A stretch of DNA of 64,000 bases from positions 58,064,288-58,128,287 of the forward strand of contig OZ023270.1 in NCBI GenBank assembly GCA_964006375.1, written 5' to 3'. The translations under genes were made by a program, and so were the position numbers. This DNA is from Tillus elongatus. Its lineage: Eukaryota > Arthropoda > Insecta > Coleoptera > Cleridae. The notes below the pieces were generated by a model. That model did not search any database. It was not told the DNA's origin and saw nothing but the letters and a program-made list of their open reading frames with translations. This document shows, piece by piece, positions 26,262 to 37,829 of this stretch (position 1 is the first letter of the stretch; every line of letters starts with the position of its first letter).

Positions 26262-27256
26262 TAGCGAAAGAAGAGAAGGTCGCTGGAGAAAATGCAGCAC
26301 GAAAATTATTTCTATGTGTTAAAGTAGGTCGTTTTGTCTTAAACGATATTCCACGTTAAGACAGACCATTTAGCTGTAATGGAGATTGTGTGAACGCTTA
26401 ATTTCATAATTTTTTACATCAATCGACTTAAGTATTAGCCAGTATAATGGATTGTACCTTGTACGATATTTGCAAACCATTGGCAAAGTTGCAAGGCTAG
26501 GCGTCGCATGCATTGAGCGAAACCAACTAAAGCGTGTCAAAATTTCTGCTTTGCTGGTTCGTTGTCAAAAACAATCTTTCTTAGGTTATTAATATTTACA
26601 AAAATGTTTACATGCATTTTGTAAATAGTGTGTGTGTTTTGTTTCTTTAATGTTGGCCTATTTCCGCGACTATGGACAATTACCGACGCCAGGGAGCAGT
26701 TTCACCTCACTATCCTGGAAATTTGTCCGAACCCCTGCCTTTCTCCGATAGGCGGAACGTGCAGACATTCAACTTGCTCAAATACAATGCCAAAACCTCT
26801 CTTGATGTTAATTTTGCAGTTTGTACTGAAAAAGCGAAAGGAGTACCCTGGGATCGAACCCAGTACCCTTCGATTCAGAGGCACACGTTCTTACCCCTGA
26901 ACCACCGAGGTTCTTATTTTGTAAATAATAATAACCTAAGAAATAATGTTTTTGACAACGAACCAGCAAAGAAGCAGAAATTTTGACAAGCTTTAGTTGC
27001 TTTCGCTCAAAACATGCAACGCCTAGTCTTGCAACTTTGCCAATGGTTTGCAAATATCGTTCAAGGTACAATCCATCATACTGGATAATTTTCATGCCGA
27101 TCGATGTAAAAATTTTTGAAATGAAGCGTTCACACAATCTCCATTACAGTTAAATGGTCTGTTTTAACGTGGAATATCGTTTATGACAAAACGACCTACT
27201 TTGACACCTAGAAATAACTTTTGTGTTGCATTTTCTCCAGTGACCTTCTCTTCGTA
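26262..27256. mobile_element. Foldback/MITE-like element with a SINE in its loop
   Basis: The left arm at about 26262-26590 (AAGAGAAGGTCGCTGGAGAA, TGTGTGAACGCTTAATTTC, TTTGCAAACCATTGGCAAAG) is reversed at about 26929-27256. Arms are about 325 bp. The loop is occupied by SINE copy 3. No coding potential beyond incidental frames. Confidence 0.75.
26637..26911 (-). repeat. tRNA-derived SINE, copy 3
   Basis: The right-end head contains the B-box complement GGGATCGAACCCAG and GAACCACCGAGG. The body matches copies 1 and 2 but lacks about 60 bp in the middle. It is inserted between the foldback arms. Confidence 0.78.
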
Positions 27257-27460
27257 AACGGCATTAATGGTTAAATTGGCATTCGATGCCTAACTCTTTT
27301 ATTAAACTCCAAAACAAACGCTTGTGTCAGATGTTATCTTTTTTTTTTTCACTTGACACGATTTTGTGCCAATAATTTACACAATTCGACAATATTGTAA
27401 AAATTTACAAATTCTAAGACGATTCCATTAAACAATAATATAATTTCACTATTTACTATA

Positions 27461-29388
27461 CACGCTGACGCATTGAAAACGAAACAAACTGATTTGCGTC
27501 CAGAGAATATTTTTTTTAAGAAACGCTAAAATACGTCGATTTTAATATTGAGAGGGACATGTTTTGACATAAAACTCAACTTTGTCACATCAACCCCTTA
27601 AGGGTGGTGATAACAACCCTTACATTTTAAATAGGGAACATAGGTCGAGTGTTACATCATTTGAAAGCTCTTTCTTTTCTGAATTCAGCACACTAATTTT
27701 TTTGGAAGTTTTATCAACTCGTTTAAAAATTATTCACAGTTGGAGTTGCAAGAACGTATTTCATTCATTGTGATAAGGAATACACTATTTAGTCAGTTTT
27801 TCGTTAAAAAGAAACTAAAAAATAAAACCAAACGTTCAAAAATGTTTATTCAGTTAAGTATGTGTTCAAATTGTTGACCACCAGCTTCCATACAAAAGTA
27901 CAAATTTGGTTCAAAACGAGCTCTGACATTCTGAAGCATTTGTGGAGTTATTAGACGGCATTCTTCAACAATGCGTCGTGGTAATTCTTCCAGAGACTCC
28001 GGTTCTGTTGTGTAAATTCTACTCTTTAAATGGCCCCATAGAAGGAAGTCTAAAGGAGTTAAATCCGGTGATCTAAGGGGGCACTCAATAGCACCTCTAC
28101 GCCCAATCCATTGTCCTGGTGACTGCCTGTTCAAAAAATCCCTAACACGTTGTGAAAAATGCGCAGGAGCTTTATCTTGTTGAAACACTAATTCATTTTC
28201 TTGATAGCGATCATCATTTTCAACAATGTCAATTAGTAGATGATAAACGATATCTTCTAGTAACTCCAAATACGTTTCGCCACTCAAATTGCCATCACGA
28301 AAAATTTGTCCGATTAAACGGTCTCCAAAAATCCAGTCCAGACGTTCAATTTCTGTGGAGCTTGAGTGTGGACTTCGTGAAAATTTCTTGGATTATTATC
28401 TGCCCAATAACCACAATTATGACGATTGACTGTAAAGTTTAATAAAAACGTACATTCGTCTGAAAAACAGATATTGAACAGAAAGTTCCCGTTGTCAGCT
28501 ATTCGTGCAGTCATAACTTCACAAAACTCTAGCCGCCGATCAAAATCATCTTGATTCAGTTATTGTACAAGATGAATTTTATACGGGTGAAATTTGTGAT
28601 GCTTCAATATTCGCTAAATAGTTCTTCTTTGATGTTTGAAACAGTGGCCAATTTTCTCGTGCTCAAAGTTCGGTCTGCAGCAATTTGTCCTAAAACTTCA
28701 ATCTCAGTAGTCTCATTTCTAACTGGAAATTCACGTTCAGGATCCCGTTTTTTGTTGGCTACTGAATCACTTTGTCAAAACTTTGCAACTAACTCCAAAA
28801 TGTATTTTCTGTTAACATGTCTGTTCGGATGTCGTTGATTAAACAAATTTGCGGTACGGTTGGCACAGTCATCGTTTTTGAAAAAAAGGGTAATTATTTC
28901 AACTCTTTCTTCTACAGAATACATCATTGTGAAATTAATTTTCAGTGGTACTGTCAAGTATCAAACCGACCGATAAACTGAAATAATAAACCGCATTTCT
29001 CTCATTCCGATAAGAAATGTTCTGATACTCAATTTTTTGTTTACAAACAAAAAAAACATTGACTATCAGCACATTTCTTATCGGAATGAATGAAATGCGT
29101 TTTTGCATCTTCAACTGTGAATAATTTTTAAACGAGTTAATAAAACTTAAAAAAAAATGTGTGCTGAATTCAAAAAAGAAAGTGCTTTCAAGTGATGTAA
29201 CACTCGATCCATGTTCCCTATTTAAAATATACGGGTTGTTATCACCACCCTTAAGAGGTTGATGTGTCAATGTTCAGTTTTATGTCAAAACATGTCCCCC
29301 TCAATATTAAAATGGACGTGTTTCAGCGTTTCTTAAAAAAAAATTCTCTGGGCACAAATCGGTCTGTTTCGTTTTCAATGCGCCACCC
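27461..29388 (-). mobile_element. Tc1/mariner-superfamily element M2
   Basis: Ends are CACGCTGACGCATTGAAAACG at left and, at right, CGTTTTCAATGCGCCACCC, with TA on each side. The inverted arms are about 290 bp and include CATGTTTTGACATAAAACT and TTTTAAATAGGGAACATAG. Left-arm bases outside the core have diverged. It encodes a broken minus-strand transposase. Confidence 0.8.
27850..28942 (-). pseudogene. M2 transposase, inactivated
   Basis: The N-terminal frame MYSVEERVEIITLFFKNDD...ANRTANLFNQRHPNR (28775-28930) is an HTH of the kind found in insect SETMAR-like transposases. The middle frame (28314-28514) has ICFSDECTFLLN with the first Asp, and PQKLNVWTG. The C-terminal frame (27850-28287) has VFQQDKAPAHFSQ and RSPDLTPLDFLLWGHLK with the second and third Asp, ending GGQQFEHILN. 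Stops and frameshifts separate the three pieces. Related to M1 by domain layout, but with different terminal sequences. Confidence 0.82.
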
Positions 29389-29525
29389 TATATATAAATA
29401 TATAAGAGACCTATACTAGTTATACTACCGAACTTAATATTACTTCATGCAATCTGTCTAAAGTCAGCTTTAAGTTAGCTTAGTTGTGACAATTAGTTTA
29501 AATTTAATTTTAATATATTTTCCAG

Positions 29526-29705
29526 CAAACTTCGTCATACCAGGAGGAGCTTCTTGTATAGTAGCAATTAACAGTCTGCACAAAGATCCAAAATATTGGC
29601 CAAATCCTTTAAAATTTGATCCAGATAGATTTTTGCCAGAAGAGGTGGCCAAGAGAAATCCTTACGCTTACATGCCTTTTTCTGCAGGTCCAAGAAATTG
29701 CATAG
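29526..29705 (+). CDS. Cytochrome P450 exon: PERF-type motif and heme-binding loop
   Basis: The acceptor is TATTTTCCAG and the donor is GTATGA. In frame it reads PNFVIPGGASCIVAINSLH, then DPKYWPNPLKFDPDRFLPEE, where P-D-R-F is the PERF-type element that locks to ExxR. The end is MPFSAGPRNCIG, an exact fit to FxxGxRxCxG; the Cys codon at 29699-29701 supplies the heme thiolate ligand. The exon closes on one base of the Gly codon, completed at 37392. Confidence 0.92.
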
Positions 29706-30156
29706 GTATGAAAATTATTAAATGTTGCAAATGAAAATATGTGAGCTCTCAAGACCTGTCTTAGCCATACTAGTTTAATTTTCCAGGGTTATAAGCCGTG
29801 GTCTGTTTTCAATTCTACCTGACCTTTTGTATACAGCTGCGATGGATATTTCCAATTACTTTGTGAATCTCTGCCGCACAATTGGCGAAACGTCATGTAA
29901 ATAATCCAACAGGCTACAGCCTGTGAACCGTTAAAGTTTAGACAACATATTTGTCAATTCAATTTATACGAATAATGACACTGAATTTTTGAAATCTTAA
30001 TAACATTAAAATGTATAAGAGGTTATATTCGCACCATATACGTCACGTCGTCCGTATACAAGTCTGTTCTCGGCTAGTTGTTGCTTCCACCTCTTACAAA
30101 GTACTTTTCCATTTGGTTAGGTATAAACCACAGAAAGCTAAATCATTCAAAAAAGT
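29706..30156. other. Start of a 7.7-kb P450 intron, no recognised feature
   Basis: AT-rich sequence between the donor and the next HINE-like start. No gene seen. Confidence 0.55.
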
Positions 30157-32742
30157 CTGGACGCAGCAAGTGCGTTATGATAGCGAAATTTGATAAAAAT
30201 ATTTTTAATGACAGATATGTCTTTTTTTTAATGAAAGCAAGCATCAAATTTGGCTAAATATTTTTTACACAAAATTCTTCTAAAATCATACATAAATTTG
30301 CCGACAATAGGCATGGATGCAAAATGATAATGTTTTGTATCCTCCTACTATGTCGAAAAGCATAACTATTGGACAATTGATAGTCCCTTTATGAATCTTA
30401 TTTTTAAAGGGGTAGACAATGATCCAATCCAATCCAATCCATAGGAGGTGGTAGTGGAATTTTCCTTTACGTAATAATAAAGGCTTTTTTACACGCCCGA
30501 GGAGGTGCTACCCCATATATCAAGGGGCCGGTAAAGTCCCAACGGACGTTTCCGGTTCTGGTGTATGAGTCGGTTTCCCTTATAAGCAAAAATGATGATG
30601 GCTCCTCCTTGTACAAAAGATTCCGGAGGTAAAATACCCCTCCATTCGGATCTCCGGGAGAGGGGTGTACAGGGGGAGCTAACATCTAGACTTAACCTAT
30701 CTTTTTCGAATATATGTGGCCTAAATGCTAACCTGAACTCCGTCCACCATTTCCTTCAGGCTAACAAGCCCCAACTCCTCTTCCTCACCGAAACCCAAAT
30801 CAGTGCCAAAACAGTCACTAATCACCTTAATTTCCCAGGGTATGAGCTCCTTACTTCCTTTAGATTGCATGGAGGCGTATGCGCACACGTCCGTAGCAAT
30901 CTACCCTGCACCAGACTCCCCAGTTTAGAAGCTGGAAGAAAATACATACTATGGATAAAACTCTCTCTCTCAGGGCTGCAACTAAATTCATCTGTTGCAT
31001 TTACCGGTCACCTTCTGACAACAACTTTGTCCAGCTCTTTGACTACCTTTCTGAAAAAACCGACTATCTGATTTCCGAATATCCTTCCTCCGAGGCCACT
31101 ATTCTGGGTGACTTCAATGTCCATAATAAGGAATGGCTAGGATCTTCAAAAACCGATCCACAAGGGAGAGCAGCGGAGGCCTTTGCAGTCAGCAATTCTT
31201 CAGCCAATATGCTTCAGCAACCTACTTACTTTCCTTGTATCCCAACACACAGCTCAAATCCCTTGGATCTCCTTCTTACTACACAACCTGAATGCTATAA
31301 GATATCAGTCACCGCCCCCCTTGGTCGCTCAGACCACGGCATGGTCACTGCTTCCTGCGCAATGCAACCCGAGGCCACACAGTCATCACACCCACGTATC
31401 GTTTGGCACTACAACTCCGCAAACTGGGACAAAATGCGGGATTACTTTTCCTCGTTTCCATGGGCGTCTGTCTGCTTCTCTCATCCTGACCCCTCTGATA
31501 TCTCACAAAACGTCACCGAAATTATCCAAGCTGGCATGGAATTATTTATTTCACATACACAGAAAACCTCTTCAGCCACTCAAAAGCCCTGGTTTTCTAA
31601 ATCATGTGACAAGACTTGAAAAGGTCAAAGCTTACAAAACGCTCCTACACAATCCCTTTAAAGAAAACCGTTAAGCATTTAACTACGCAAGAAACCGCTA
31701 TGTCCGCATTCTTTCTGAGGCAAAAAACTCGTTTGATAACCACATCAAAAACAAAGTCCTCTTAAGCTCCAACGGCGGCAAACCCTTCTGGACTCTTGCT
31801 AAATCTATTGGGAATAATTTCTGTGAAAGCACGTTCCCACCTCTTGCCTCACGGGATGAAATTGTTTCTACCGCCCTGGGCAACGCTGAACTTTTTGCTT
31901 CGGTGTTCGCCGGCATTTCTACTCTCAACCCACCTCCAAAGGTTCAACCACAGTCCCCAATGTCGCGCATAAAATGACGGATATCATTTTCAAAACTAAA
32001 AAAGTACGAAAGATGCTCTCTTCTCCTAATACCAGGAAAGCCGCTGGCCCTGACGAGATCCCAGCAATTGTTCTCAAAAAATGCGCACCAGAACTTGCTC
32101 CTGTCCTGACTCGTCTGTTTCAGATATCTTACAATAAAGGCATATTCCCTAGTAATTGGAAAACTGCTCGAGTACAACCCATGCCCAAGGATCTAAAGCG
32201 CTTCCTAGCAACTACAGGCCTATTTCTCTCGTTTCAGTCGTCTCTAAAGTGATGTAAAAGTATATAAACACCGAATTGCTAAAATTTCTTGAAAAACACA
32301 GTCTAATCCACGACAGGTAGTATGGATTCCGTCAGCGCAGATCGACTGCCGACCTCCTTTCCTTTGTCACTCATTCTTGGAACAAGTCTATAGAACTACA
32401 CGGTGAATCCCAGATTGTTGCTCTAGACATATCCAAAGCATTCGACCAGGTCTGGCACGCAGCGCTGCTTAATAAACTTCCGGCCTATGGCCTACCACCA
32501 AAACTTTGTACCTGGAAAGCAAATTTCCTCTCCAACAGGAGCATTTCTGTTGTTGTGGATGGCCATTCCTCTAAACTGTATCCAATTAATGCAGGAGTTC
32601 CTCAAGGTTCAGCTTTAGCCCCTACTTTGTTTCTTCTCCACATCAATGACCTCCTCTCTAGCACATCCAACCCAGTTCAAAGTCTCACCATCGATACCTT
32701 TCTATTAGTGATTTTTTTCAAGAAAAATTCACTAATAACAAG
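30157..32742 (+). mobile_element. HINE-like family copy 4 enclosing half of non-LTR copy B
   Basis: The left edge is CTGGACGCAGCAAGTGCGTT plus about 95 bp of family sequence (GCAAGCATCAAATTTGG). The right edge is TCACCATCGATACC followed by the family hairpin, ending CACTAA at 32742. The entire family interior is replaced by unique sequence and a non-LTR fragment. Either the element acquired foreign DNA, or two partial copies were joined by rearrangement. Confidence 0.55.
30430..32690 (+). pseudogene. Jockey/CR1-type non-LTR retrotransposon, copy B, 3'-truncated
   Basis: A 5' leader runs from about 30430, with the GAGGAGGTGCTACCCC and GGGGCCGGTAAAGTCCCAAC blocks also seen in copy C. The endonuclease domain begins FSNICGLNANLNSVHHFLQ and has LFLTETQIS, a frameshift near 30940, then ILGDFNVHNKEW and GRSDHGM. 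Frames break again at about 31617 and 31975. The reverse transcriptase is present in part: AAGPDEIPAIVLKK, then LDISKAFDQVWHAALL (third frame), and GVPQGSALAPTLFLLHINDL. It stops just before the YADD catalytic box, where the sequence switches to the HINE-like 3' terminus at about 32682. It is therefore inactive twice over. Confidence 0.82.
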
Positions 32743-33370
32743 CATAAATTAGGCACTTGTATGTTTGGTCAATAGGAAAAATGAACTGTATTGTAATTCG
32801 TATCTTAATAAAATTTAACAGGACACAAAAATAATGATCAGTGAAAAGAAACTAAGACATAAATTGTTAGGACAATCTATGTCGAACCCTCAGTGACAAC
32901 AAGTTTATACAAGTTTGAATAAAAAGCAATTACAAGCCAAGGTGTAGCTTAAGTGTTTCAAGAACGTTTAATAAAACAAGTTTTAAATAGTAGAAAATGT
33001 TTTATTTCATGGAATTTCAATAATAGATTGTATCTTAATGCAAAAAAAAATGTAAATGGTAGTAAACAAATCCACTAATTTATAGGTTAGGAGACAATAA
33101 AAAGCAACAAGGAATAAAAATCTGGTGATGATCATTTAAAATGAAGTTGTATATTATTAGGGTTAAGAAAATACAAGGGTCAAAAATTTAACATTACCGC
33201 TAAACAAATATGAATTGATCAATTTTCCACTTGGTTCATAATAATTTAAATCACATTTGTCAGGAAGTAACCTTCTTTTGGAATAAGTTTATAAAAGGAA
33301 CGTTGTTATTGGCTAAAAAAACAACAGATCAGGGCGTACACAGTAAATAAATATTGAACCCAAAGACAGT
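32743..33370. other. Intronic DNA with no recognised feature
   Basis: AT-rich. No frame above background and no repeat end seen before the piggyBac 2 coding region. Confidence 0.5.
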
Positions 33371-33374
33371 TATT

Positions 33375-34560
33375 AAAAATTTTCGGAATATGGGGTTTGT
33401 TATTCCTTAGTGTGCCAACCAGAGTGAGCCCATCTAATTTTAGCATGCGAGCAAGAGGGAGTGATGTAAAGAAGTTGTCGGTAGTGATATTACGTCCTGA
33501 ACCTTTTTAATGTTGACATAAGCGCACCACAGTTTTTTCACCAATATTCACTTGACGCTCATTGCCTACCAACCTTCCTGTGTAAACTGAGCCTTGACAC
33601 GGATAAAAAGTTATTGCATTACATACCCAGAACACATTTATGCCATACTTGGCAGGTTTTGAAGGAATGCACTGAGTGAAATTAGTTCTTCCGCGGTAGG
33701 GGAAGAGTTGTTCGTCAACAGTTAGATGTTCATTAACCTTGTAAAGCGTCAAGTGGTTTTGGTTTAGAAGAAACCAGATATCGCTTTTTGCAGCAGCTTT
33801 GTCATCTTCAAGTCTAGTTGGTCGTGTTGTGGGGTTATCAAATCTACTAAAGCGAAGAATCTGTTTGTAGCGGTCCCTACTCATTGCTGCTTTGTACAGT
33901 GGTAAGGCGTCTGATTTCCACAATTCATCAATGTGTTCAGTATTAGATTTATGAACATCAGCCATTAGTAAGATCCCAAAAGAAAGCATCAAGTTCCTCA
34001 AAAGTGATACGTTTCCACTGTTGTGGTGCTGATTGTGAGTTCTTATTGATATCATATTACACTTGATTTGCCTTGCGATTCGACTCCCTTGTGATAATCG
34101 ATTTCATTTCGGGTGTCAGCAAAGCACTGAATGTATCGGTACGAGTATACAAAGCTGTTGCACGACTCGGGCCACCTAAACTTTACAGACAGGAAATTAT
34201 AATCAAAATTGGGAGAGAACAGAATACTATTACACACCTAACTCTCGAATAATATTATACGATCGGCTGTGTGGTGATGGTAATGGTGTCTTATTACAGA
34301 TAGTTGAATCTGGACTTCGATATATATCAGATGGTGGTGACGATGTTGTATGTTCTGCCTCTGGAATCAGCTCATCGTCGCTGTCAACCTCCACTTCTCT
34401 TTCGATAGGAACCATCTCGCCTGTGCGAACGTCTTCAATAACTGATTCTTCATCGTTTGCCGGCGGCACATAATCCTTGTCATTATCATCTTCAAATGGT
34501 TCACTGAATTCCTCTTAAGACATCTCACATATCCTCAACATCTGTTCTTCTGTATCGAAA
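33375..34560 (-). pseudogene. piggyBac-like transposase 2 with a spliceosomal intron
   Basis: Reading leftward from about 34560, an acidic N-terminal region (EEFSEPFEDDNDKDYVPP, VEVDSDDELIPEAEH) ends IIREL. A 62-bp GT...AG intron (34176-34237) follows, and the next exon reads GGPSRATALY and LLTPEMKSII. ITFEELDAFF is then followed by a one-base shift in a T-run near 33980. Next come DELWKSDALPLYKAAMSRDR, LTVDEQLFPYRGR with the first catalytic Asp, and PSKPAKYGINVFW. After one stop near 33510, GRNITTDNFFTS and VGTLRNNKPHIP carry the second Asp region. The C-terminal third is not found. A frame at 34822-35012 (MSRFHTNTAG...) may be an earlier exon, but phase does not confirm it. Damage is light: one stop at 34515-34517, one at about 33510 and one frameshift. 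Confidence 0.78.
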
Positions 34561-35280
34561 AAAAGAGTATATTACCAAGGGGAAAAAGTTTATGAGTATA
34601 ATTGTGTGCATAATGTGCTGCATATTAGCTGAGGCAAGTAAGTGATAAAAACAACGAAAATAGTACATTCAAGAAATATGAATTTATGACTGTAACATCT
34701 GATTAGTATTGCAGCCACAAATCCTCCGTTCCCAGGAGTTATTTTCTAAACTTGTGCGAGAGGAGGCTTTACAAACATGTTACACAAGAGCAAGGTTTCT
34801 AAATAATATCCACTATAAAGCTAGACTATGAAATTGTAACATACAAAGAATAAAACATACTTATCTAGTTGAAGGTGACCTCTGGAATCGTACGGAAGAT
34901 CATCAACAATGGAGCGACGGGTGTTGTACTTCTTAGAAGCTTCACTGCACTCTCCGTCATTAAATGCACCTGCTGTGTTCGTATGAAAGCGAGACATTCC
35001 CGTTTCTTCCACTAAAACTGCTCTCTAGTAAATCACAACACACACTAAGTGCAAAATGGTTGTGGTTGTTACGGTAGGTTACAATATACGTAGGTAGGTT
35101 ACACATACGATACACGACACGGCTCACTTATTAAAATGTACAGTAGCACTCAGGTACCACCTCCCGCCATTTACGTTGCATTATTTGTGCCGCCACATAA
35201 GGGTTGATAACATAAATCTCATTTAAAACTGAATTAATTATAACATATTTAAGTGAAACCCAGGGTATAGAAATTCTAAT
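34561..35280. other. Sequence upstream of piggyBac 2
   Basis: Contains the 63-codon minus-strand frame 34822-35012, which begins MEETGMSRFHTNTAGAFNDG and is rich in charged residues. It could be a first exon of the piggyBac gene. Otherwise AT-rich with nothing recognised. Confidence 0.35.
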
Positions 35281-35284
35281 TCTT

Positions 35285-36244
35285 ACTGGATGCGGTGATA
35301 AAACCCGAATACAGCAAAAAATGTGCAACTTTTTAAAGCGAAATATCCAGATAGATGCATCATCCAATCCACTGTTAGTAAAACCGAAAAGAAATTTAAA
35401 GAAACTGGACATGTTACACACATGCAAAATAGAGGGCTCCTTAAAAAATGTATGAAGACGTACAACTTGTTGCATCTCGATCAGCAGGCTATAAAGTTTC
35501 TCAGCGATCAGTGTTATTAAAACTAAAAAATCACCATGCTTACAAAATATAGCTGCTGCACGAACTTAATGAAGATGTCCCAGGCAGACGAATGCATTTC
35601 TGTGAAACAATAAATAAATAATGAATGGTGAAAGATTTATGCAACCATACTCCGAATTATATCCGCCAAATTCTTTTTTCGGACGAAGATTATTTTGGCT
35701 AAATCCTCACTCGATTACTGAAGCACATACACAGCATCATCGTAAAGTTTACGTGTGAGCAGGAATAGTGCACCATAGAATCATAGGCCCTTTCTTCTTC
35801 GACGAAACTCTCACTGGGCAGCGATATCATAATTTTCTAAGGAATGAGTTTATTTCTGCTTTTGCTGCATGTTTTCCAAATCAAGATGATCCTGATTTAC
35901 CAAGTGGTGATATTTGGTTTCAGCAAGACGGTGCACCTCCGAATTTGCACATCATGTTCGCGATTTTTTAAATAACTTGCTCTCCTGGCAAGTGGATTGA
36001 TAGGCGAAGATTAAAAGAGTGGTCCCCCAGGTCCCCAATTCTTAACCCCTGATTTTTATAGGGGTATTTAAAATAAAAAATATATCTTAAGAAACCAAAT
36101 AACCTAGAAGATTTGAAAAATAAAAATAAGTATGAAATGAGTCGAATTAGCTCAAACGTCATTCGCAATGTAGAAGAGAAATGTGCCAACAGATTTGCTA
36201 ATTGTCAAGAAATCGATGGATTGCATTTCGCACATTATATTTAA
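35285..36244 (+). pseudogene. Mariner-like transposase M4, decayed
   Basis: The HTH part reads LFKAKYPDRCIIQSTVSKTE then KKFKETGHV. After a poorly aligned 250 bp (with LFSDEDYFG-like sequence near 35680) come IIGPFFFDETLTGQRYHNFL and IWFQQDGAPPN, with the second catalytic Asp. RRRLKEW and PRSPILNP follow, where the third-Asp block is damaged. The tail reads ANCQEIDGLHFAHYI and stops at about 36243. There are several stops and frameshifts. No terminal inverted repeats were found. Confidence 0.75.
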
Positions 36245-36347
36245 AGGGAACGATGCTTTAATTTGTTGAATAAGAGTCCTTATCGTTTGATTGTTGTTAT
36301 GAATAAAGTACCGTATATACAATTTAATGATCTCTCAAAATAAAAAA

Positions 36348-36907
<560 letters not shown>

Positions 36908-37391
36908 GGAGAGGGTACTCATTTTTAAAAAACGATGACGTCATATTTGAAAATCAGGAGTGGGAGAAACGTAAAGTTTATTAAAAAAATGTGCATTTTG
37001 GAAAACTAGAGTTGATGTGTCCGAGCATTTCATCAAAACACAAATCGCTTAAATTTGAATTTATCGCATAATTGCTCATTGTATAAAAGACAACACTTAT
37101 GAATCATGAGAAGCCGGATACTCTAGGGTTGAATTAAAAAAAACAATTGACGACGGTACTCAAACTCGCAACCTTACTAACCAAATCTACAGGTTACTCA
37201 CCTAGCAAACTCAGCCTAATTGTAATAAACATAAAACTTTGTTTTTCTGTGTCAGATGCATCAAAACCTACAAACTGTAACAATTTCTGTGAATTTTTAA
37301 GGCTGAAACAGGCACATAAATTTGACTCACATTGGAAAAATTACTACTAACCAACAACATCTCTATTATTGAAAATGTTTTTTTTTTTTAG
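36908..37391. other. End of the last P450 intron
   Basis: No mobile element recognised. A T-run directly precedes the acceptor TTTTTTTTTAG of the final exon. Confidence 0.55.
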
Positions 37392-37555
37392 GAATGAAAT
37401 ATGGAATGATGGCCATGGCGGCCGTAATAGCTACAGTAATTAGGAAGTTTAAGGTTCACTCAGATTATAAGAGTATTGAAGAAGTTGCTTTAAAAGCCTA
37501 TATGATCCTGAGACCATGTGCTGGATTTAAAACATCTTTTGAATTGAGAGAGTAA
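37392..37555 (+). CDS. Cytochrome P450 terminal exon (helix L to C-terminus)
   Basis: Completes the Gly codon after the heme Cys and continues MKYGMMAMAAVIATVIRKF, the L-helix that packs on the heme. The C-terminal sheet region is KVHSDYKSIEEVALKAYMIL, then the exon ends GFKTSFELRE with stop TAA at 37553-37555. The absence of any lesion in this or the other three exons supports an intact gene. The 3' UTR must be short or run into non-LTR copy C about 280 bp downstream. Confidence 0.9.
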
Positions 37556-37829
37556 AGTGGAGCTACCGCATAGTTTTGTTCCTTTTTAATATTTATTTAC
37601 GGTACTTTATTTTTCGCTATATTCTTTAAATTCTTTTTCGTACATCAAAAAAATTGTGTTATTATTCATTTTGTCTTTGTACCAAAATATATTTCATGAA
37701 AGTTTTATAGCTTTTAAGCTAACATCTGTATACAAATTAAGAAATTATATACTTAAAACTAAAATATGTTTTTTTCCTTTCAGTTTTTCATATTTTTAAT
37801 TGTTATTTGTTTAAGTGGACTTTTTATTT

